This document shows positions 57,201 through 64,000 of a stretch of DNA of 64,000 nucleotides, in pieces. Both the position numbers and the translations under genes were made by a program. Numbering within the stretch: position 1 is the first letter of the stretch; each line of letters starts with the position of its first letter. The notes beneath the pieces were generated by a model, which was not told where the DNA came from, did not search any database, and saw nothing but the letters and a program-made list of their open reading frames with translations. This DNA is from Branchiostoma floridae (Eukaryota > Chordata > Leptocardii > Amphioxiformes > Branchiostomatidae), in the NCBI RefSeq assembly GCF_000003815.2, contig NC_049990.1, positions 7,461,237 to 7,525,236 of the forward strand, written 5' to 3'.

Positions 57201-60200
57201 TTCTCCTTCTGAGTCCTAGTGAAAAAGATAAAATTATACTGATTCTAAGAATAAAAATGAGTCTGGACCCAATTCCATACTTTTGGGGTGGATTCTTTAC
57301 CATAAACAGACAGGCAGATCTCCCTAGCAACTAGCAACAGATCTCCAAACTGCAGTTTTGTCACAGATTTGCTGTGTCTTCTTCACAGGAAGCAACTCAA
57401 GAAGCTGTTTGGAAAAGCCGTGGAAAAGTCGGTTAGTAAGATCAAGGAGATCAAAGATGAGGTGTTTGCCGGAGAAGACAGCTCCTCTAGCGATGATGAA
57501 ACAGATACCAGAACCATCAAGGTAAAAAGCCGAATTCTCATGACATCCACAATGGAGTTGGTATTTTTGAATATATTTGCTTTGTTGTGTGTACTTTAGA
57601 CCTCTGTGGATCAAAGTTTTTGAATACTTCTGAATTTAGATTTATGGAGTTTAAATCATAGCTATTGTTGCTCACCTAACATGCACCCCCCTGGAAAGGC
57701 TTTCAGTCTTTAAGATGGGACATTAAGCTGTGGTTCACTCTTCATTGTTGCTAGAGCTATGGGAGTTTCCTTGATGTAATGACTCTATATAATGTACCAT
57801 CTGCCATCCTGCCATGACAAGTTAGCTAAAGATAATTGCTCAAGACAAGTTTCATTTTTTTCTCAATGTTCCCTTGACCAATTAAGATACATCAGAGCAA
57901 ATTTTTCTGTGTTTTCAGATCAAGTCTTCCTCCAGTAATAAGGGTCCGTATGAGTTTGACCAGCTCAGACTGGTACAGGACCTGAGTGGTGAACACACGG
58001 TGAGGATGTTTTCTGCGGAATTAATTTTGAACACCATGTACTACTTACATTTATGACAGTAATCTTTTGAAAGTGATAGAAATCCTTTAACTTTAGGCAT
58101 GATATGACTCGTAAACATTGTGTATGACCATTGCAGGGTGCTGTCTGGACAATGAAGTTTTCCTGTTGTGGAAGATTGTTGGTGAGTTTTCATGTGCCTT
58201 CTTCATGCTAATTTGCATCAAATTCAGTTTGGAATGTTAGTATGTATTGTGTTATTTCAATAAAGCTAAAGGAATGTAAGTTAAGTTATATTCTTCATGA
58301 TGCTTGTCTTTTTTGGTGTATGTAGCACACAAATTTAATTCTCCCCATCTAATTCATACAGGCTACTGCAGGACAGGACAATATCTTGGTAAGTGTCTCC
58401 ACACCAAACATTAAAACGATAGAAACAAATCATTGTAATACAACCATAGCCAACAGTTTAACATCTCTAACAAGGGGGCAAGCCACACATTACCATGACA
58501 GAGGTCTCAATTTACAACTAGAAGACATTTGACTTTTGTTTATTAGAATATGCCACTTGAAGACAATCCAGGAAAGTTTGTTGTTAAGTATACCTGTCAC
58601 CAAGATTTTTGCAAGACTTAGAGGTCATAATTTTGTTCTCAAGCCATTACATAATGGAGACAGTATTTCAAGGAGCCGTATGTACATGTATTGTTGATCT
58701 CCCTACAGAGAGTGTGGGTGCTGAAGGGGGCACATGTCTATTTTGACGAGATGAGACACAAGTACGCCATGGAAGGTACAAAGATATTTCCTGTCTTCTA
58801 TGAATCCTTGTAATTTGCTTGTTGATCTAACGTGACATTAATTAAAGTTGAAAAGTTCTTTTAAGTGAGTACCTTTAAATTACAGACTCCGAATGGGATT
58901 ATTTTGCCAGATTGCAGTTTCTACCTTGAAATATACATGCATACTTACATATTTGATTTGTTTTCTCTGAACATGGAGGCCCTGTGTTGATTCTTATTAG
59001 ATCCTACAACCACAGATGTGACATTTCGTTCATGCTCTGTCTTTATTGAACTAAATTACAGCCAGGGCATCCCCGTCCCCTTCCCAAGAAAGTGTCAACT
59101 CTCAGAACTCACAGAACTCAGAACCTGGCAGCACAACAGAGGTAAGCTCAGTCAGGATTTCTCAAAACAACATGTGAGGTAACAGTTGGATAATACCTTG
59201 TTGTGATGTTTATAGATGTAAGGTGAAATTACTGTGTTAATAGTATAATTATACTGTGTTTTTTGGTGGCGGGCCCTTTGTCGGATTGGGAATTTTGGTA
59301 GTATGAATTATTGTTTTTGGCGACGCACCAAGGGCAAAAATATTACGCGATAGCTCTGCAAGTATTCAGAAAATTGCACAAATGCATCCTCTAGAGAATA
59401 TATCATTCGTTAAGAAGTTGTGGATGGATCTGTATACAGTATATAAAGAGCCATCCATCCATATGTAGTATGATATTTGGTACATGGGTGTCAGCAAAAC
59501 AAAGGACAACTTGGATTGTGTACATCCTAGCCTCTTTCTGCGGTACTGCAGCAGAATTTTCATATCTCGTGTTTTGAACATGAATTAACACTTATATAGA
59601 AAGGATACAAGAGTATATAGCCGGCTACCCTTGTTGTATTTGTGTCTCAATGTCTTTTGTTCTCATACAGATTTTGTGTTTGTATTCTGTCTGTGTTTCT
59701 CTTTCTTTGTGTGTGTGCCTGTGTGTGTGTTTGTCTGCCTATCCCCCATTTGTTAGAAGAAACCAGTCAATGTGACCCCCAGAAGTAGCCCCTTTGTTAA
59801 GAGATGTCTTCAGAAGTTTAGGCCCAGGGTAGGTCGGAAGAGAGTTGTAAGAAACTACAAATCTTTGCAGTACAGCTGTCTTCTTCTCAATGCTGCAACG
59901 ATCCTTTTCAATGAACCTGTTATAAGAAAAAGATATACTGTACATTGTGCAAGGCTTTTTCAATGTGCGTCTATTATAACTATTTTGCTTTTCAAGCTGC
60001 CTGCTCTTTCCCCCAAGCCCTTTTCTTTGTTGCTGCTCTATGTACTTCATGTGAAAACACTGGCTTTGCTTGAATCTGACTTACAATATGATTAGAGAAA
60101 GCAGTGCACTCCTATACAAATGTATGTGACATACCTTCAGTCAAACTTTGCATCATTGATACCTTGAGAACGCTAGATACATGTAGATTAATAGTTTAAT

Positions 60201-63200
60201 GTCATACGAGAGCGGTATTGATGTTTGATATAGGTGTTCCGGACCAGTCTATATTTTATGGTCTATCTACTTCTACTTGTATCTACTTGTACGTAAGGCT
60301 TCCACGAAATAATTTAAAGGCACTTCATTTAAATGTTTGCTCTACCTCTCCAGTCCCCAGCCCACAGCCAGACTGGATCAGGCACTCCATCAGAAGAACC
60401 TGTGGAACACGAGGGTCCATTCCGACAGATCCCCTTCTGTTCCTACCGTGGCCACACCGCCGATGTTCTCGACCTGTCCTGGTCTAAGGTACACTTGAAT
60501 TTTTGAATACTTGTAAGTCAGTTTTTAACTTTTTACCATCAAGATTGAAGGTGTACTAAGAAATGCACCATATGTTATTCAAGCTTAATTTAGAAGGGCT
60601 AAAAAATCAGTGACACTGGCAAAAATGTGTTCGCTAAAAAATAAACCCGCTACTTTGCATGTGCCATTAAAAATTGCCAAAATTAAATCCTGCCAACTAA
60701 ATGTTGGCAGGTATATCTTTTGGCTGTATGTAAAGAACTGTGCTAACCACTTCATTTTGTTTCAGAACTATTTCATCCTGTCTTCCTCCATGGACAAGAC
60801 GGTGCGCCTGTGGCACATCTCCAGGAGGGAGTGCCTCTGCTGCTTCCAGCACATCGACTTTGTCACAGCCATAGCTTTCCACCCACGGGTCAGTCTCGCT
60901 TAGCATGGTATCAGGGTACTGGTACAAATCCATTGTTGGAACGGTTCCAAAAAACCAGACCTAAAAAAAAATCAATTAACCGATCTTGGACCAATTAAAA
61001 AATGAATAGATTGTCTCGGCAGGCGTTCATGAGTTTTGTGGCTTACTGGTCCAAGAAAATGACAAGAGTGAAGTTTCTACAGTCAAACTTGGTCAAAGTT
61101 AGTGTTGTTTACATGAAGATAAGACTTTAAAATGCCAGTGGAAGTTACTTAAACAGCATACACAAGAGCTTTTTTTCACTTTTGCAGTTATCTTCAACAG
61201 AAAAGTACTCTGTGCTCACTGCAAACTTTGAATGCGAACACATACATGTAGATATCCCTTTCCCCTGCTGCAAAATTAAGTCTCAGGAACTGCAATGAAT
61301 TTACAGTACGTTGTAACTGTCTAGATCCAAACTGACAAGGACAAATTCCTGTAGGCTTCACTCTTTTGTGCACATGATGAGCTCATCTATGATATTCTTC
61401 TTCCCTTCCCAGGATGACCGATATTTCCTGAGCGGGTCTTTGGATGGGAAGTTACGTCTGTGGAACATTCCAGACAAGAAGGTGGCCCTGTGGAACGAGC
61501 TAGACGGTGACATCAAGCTCATCACTGCGGCAAACTTCTGCGAAAACGGCAGATTCGCCGTGGTGGGGACGTATGATGGGCGCTGTATATTCTTTGACAC
61601 TGAGGTATGTATATGGATACTACAAGGCTCCACATAACCAGTAAACTGCCTTGGGCATAACACACCAGTTTCTACACTAGATGCATTGGACCGGATAGGT
61701 TTGATTCACTCATAATGGGGTGGACCCATGTTTTTTTTAATACAAACAATCAATGCTGTGGGACCTTTAATGTGCTCGAGGTGTGGCTTTCAAACATGGG
61801 GCCTCTGGCTTTATGTCAAATCTGAGAGCTAACTGATCATAAATACTAAATACTCATTTGTGGCTGAGTTAAGTGAGGAAATATTCTACACTTGTCAACA
61901 ACCATAAGCACAAGACTGCCTTGCCACCCTCCTTTTTTTCAGATCTTCGTCCCTTTCTGGGAGAGGCTACAAATGGTTGATACTAGATAAGGTTTGTAGG
62001 AGATGACAATTGAAAGATAACATTGGTTGACTCAAACTTGTTGAACTTCTTTTCTTTTCCAGCATCTGAAGTACTTTACCCAGATCCATGTACGCTCCAC
62101 AAGGGGAAAGAATTCCAAGGGCAGAAAGATCACTGGTATTGAACAGCTACCAGGGGAACATAAGGTACATAGTGCATGTTCTACCAAGGAGCTTTTATCA
62201 GAAGGTTCTGATAAAAGCTCCTTGGTTCTACCTATGGTACATGTATAATCTCTTTTCTGTCAGTCCTCTCAATATGTATAATGTGGCCATATGGTTTTTA
62301 CCTCCGTGGAAATGGAGGTATTGTAATCAGTCGGTTTGTTTGTTTGTTTGGTATCCATCTGTAGTTTTGTGAATATCGCAAATTGGCAGCATTTCAAGCA
62401 GAAGTGGTGTAAGAGGATATGTGGAGAATTTAAAGTATGGTTTGGCTCATTTACAATAGTGGTGAAGTTGTGAGCCAAAATGACTCATGGCTACACCCAC
62501 CCAGTAATGTCGGGTCATTAGGGTGACCACTTGTCACACCGAGCTTGTCAGAACAATGTTCAGCCAACTGTTTTGAGCTCTTGTTTCATTTGCGACACTT
62601 ACATATGCATGGTGACTGAAATTGGAAGCCCCAGAAATATTGTTTGGATACACCTCTTGATAAATCTAAATGTGATTTGCATTGTGTAGCGGTTTAAACA
62701 CATACATCTAATGCTAGGACTATTTCAAATGTATTTCTTGTTTGTTTACAGATTTTGGTGACCTCCAATGACTCCAGGGTCCGGCTGTATGACTTGCGAG
62801 ACTTGTCTCTGTCCTGCAAGTACAAGGGTGGAACCAACACCAGCAGTCAGATCAAGGCTAGTTTGAGGTGAGTTTTTAGAAAAATCTAGAAGGGTGGTTC
62901 TAGACCCACTTGGTTTGATTTCAGGACTTCAGAAGGAAGGTAAAGTTAACAGCCCCGTATGCATTGCCCTGCTTTGCCTATTGAGTCAGTTAGTCGAACT
63001 TGTGGAAGCTAGATTTGTCGGACACATAGGGAGAAGAGATGATGCTACAATGAACGTAGTTCAGTACCTGGAAATGGTTAGTGGCCTTGCACTGAGAAAA
63101 CTTGTTAAAAAAAGCACCAATTTTCTGCATTGAATTTTACACAATTTCAAGGATGGATTTGCTGTTAAACTTTAACTCTATAAATCTATTGCTTATGGTT

Positions 63201-63578
63201 ATGGTGCAATTTTGTTCATTATAGGCCATCATATGATTTTGATGTCATAGGTTTCCATGCAGGCTGACAGAACCAAAAGATATAAGACAGCTCTTTGGAC
63301 TTTGAACTTTGTATGACACATACAACTATCACCAGAATTCCAGCAGTTTATGATCATACAATGAATGTAATCAGGCCTTTAGTTAGTGAGCATGTCATAG
63401 TCAGAAGCCGCGAATGTTCACTAATGATAGACAATCTTCTACCTACTCAGTCACAATGGGAAGTTCATTGTGTGTGGATCAGAAGACCACTACATCTACA
63501 TCTGGAAAACCTACTACGACTACAGCAAGTTCACATCCGTCAGGAGGGACAGGAACGACTTCTGGGAGGCATTCAGGG
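51268..63578 (+). CDS. WDR44: WD repeat protein 44, Rab11-binding (20 exons, 3' end beyond window)
   Basis: WDR44/rabphilin-11 binds GTP-Rab11 and VAP proteins and acts at recycling-endosome and ER contacts. Exons: 51268-51344, 52388-52553, 52865-53473, 53917-54081, 54535-54705, 55073-55209, 55490-55594, 57389-57521, 57919-57999, 58137-58181, 58362-58388, 58709-58775, 59062-59141, 59757-59828, 60354-60488, 60766-60888, 61413-61604, 62063-62164, 62752-62867, 63451-63578. Phases agree; about 910 residues seen. Start [15 protein letters not shown] carries an FFAT core (EFYDAKE). A long Glu/Lys/Arg helix (exons 2-3), proline-rich [14 protein letters not shown] and the WD40 propeller follow ([74 protein letters not shown]). 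The last repeats, starting after [11 protein letters not shown], lie beyond 64000. Exon 59757-59828 may be optional. Confidence 0.95.
55841..57047. mobile_element. pogo/Tigger-like element, ~1.2 kb, decayed (WDR44 intron)
   Basis: CAGTGGATTCCAATTATTTG at the left and CAAATAAGCGGATTCTACTG at the right are inverted repeats, flanked by TA. TIRs start like those of the 157-bp element at 45380. No transposase motif can be read inside. The interior (about 56170-56240) has GGCGCCATTTTGG and GGCATGATGGGCGG, promoter-like patches, and a C run at 56935-56947. Confidence 0.65.
59757..59828 (+). other. WDR44: Possible cassette exon of WDR44
   Basis: 72 bases (24 codons, [20 protein letters not shown]-type basic stretch) between a pyrimidine- and GT-rich tract ending TTAG and a GTAGGT donor. 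Phase 0 at both ends means it can be skipped without changing the frame. It falls in the variable loop of the propeller, between SPSQESVNS and the [15 protein letters not shown] exon. Confidence 0.55.
62179..62232. mobile_element. 44-bp palindrome between 7-bp direct repeats (WDR44 intron)
   Basis: 62183-62203 and 62206-62226 are exact reverse complements (21 bases each) around a GG centre. TTCTACC occurs at both edges (62179-62185, 62226-62232), overlapping the stem ends. It begins 15-19 bases after the exon 18 donor. The stem starts ACCAAGGAG..TTTTATC, resembling the palindrome at 28781 (CAAGGA..TTATATC). Confidence 0.65.
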
Positions 63579-64000
63579 GTAAGTTAGACAAGATTGTTGT
63601 GGGCATGTTTTTTTTTACATGCGTATCTTCTTTTTTCATTTTCTGATATCTCCTTTGTTTAAGTTCATATGCCACCAATAGCTCTAAAATACAACAAATC
63701 TTGATTACATTCATACTTATAATTCCATGAACATAGATATTTGTACAAGTTATATTCCCATCTATTTTTAGTAAGCATCATACTTCCAGTTCTTGATTCC
63801 TGCCGCCAGTTAAGTTAAGTTATTTTCCATGCATGACGTCACAGTAAATACAGCAACCAAATCAGAATCTGCTTGGCCAGTGAAAACCGTTGTTTTTTTC
63901 TTAACAGTCAGCATGATTACATATAATTACAGTTGCAAGTTGTAATATACCGTTTGCTTCTCAAAAGAATCCTCACAGTAATAGAATACATGTTTTCTAC
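63579..64000 (+). other. WDR44 intron, cut by window end
   Basis: Starts with the donor GTAAGT after exon 20. AT-rich, with no further exon found before the edge. Confidence 0.7.

Noticed and set aside
1-64000. CRISPR arrays, operons, phage or bacterial gene systems
   Set aside because: None seen. Introns, repeats and gene content are those of an animal genome.

Overview
The window looks like animal nuclear DNA, most likely from a lancelet (Branchiostoma). Genes have many introns with GT-AG borders. There is one FMR1/FXR-type gene where vertebrates have three. WDR44, AFG1L and 14-3-3 proteins are all deuterostome-like, and many small DNA transposons and dead non-LTR retrotransposon ends lie between and inside the genes. 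The species call is inference; no species marker was read directly.

Layout. 0.5-18.2 kb is a duplicated metabolic cluster: a CHK/EcKinase-like kinase gene (K1, minus, 544-2488), an arylacetamide-deacetylase-like esterase (plus, 5593-8272), a second kinase copy (K2, plus, 10359-13897, with an in-frame stop at codon 26) and a second esterase (minus, 15954-18195). K1 with its upstream DNA and K2 with its upstream DNA are arms of an inverted duplication of about 3-5 kb. 18.2-21.6 kb is repeat-rich and has no supported gene. 21.6-25.2 kb holds AFG1L, a mitochondrial AFG1-family ATPase (minus, 4 exons). 25.9-28.1 kb is a composite of two inverted copies of a small transposon around satellite-like sequence. 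28.4-30.8 kb is a 14-3-3 gene (plus, 2 coding exons). About 31.5-50.7 kb is the FMR1/FXR gene (minus, 15 coding exons reconstructed in a continuous frame of 712 codons, with a 408-base assembly gap in the 3' UTR). 51.3-64 kb is WDR44 (plus, 20 exons seen, running off the right edge).

How the genes relate. The kinase/esterase pairs may act in small-molecule (steroid, lipid ester or xenobiotic) metabolism, inferred only from family. FMR1 and WDR44 start head to head, 586 bases apart, and probably share a bidirectional promoter. Exon borders were placed by eye from splice consensus, reading phase and protein similarity. Phases close without error for K1, both esterases, AFG1L, 14-3-3 and FMR1, and for the visible part of WDR44.

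The most unusual items are: the broken K2 copy with datable transposon insertions, a 162-base satellite inside a K2 intron that also occurs as single units elsewhere, two tiny palindromes flanked by 7-base direct repeats, a GC-AG intron in the KH2 region of FMR1, a transposon copy with a perfect 8-base target duplication, and a retrotransposon end that runs into the 14-3-3 splice acceptor.
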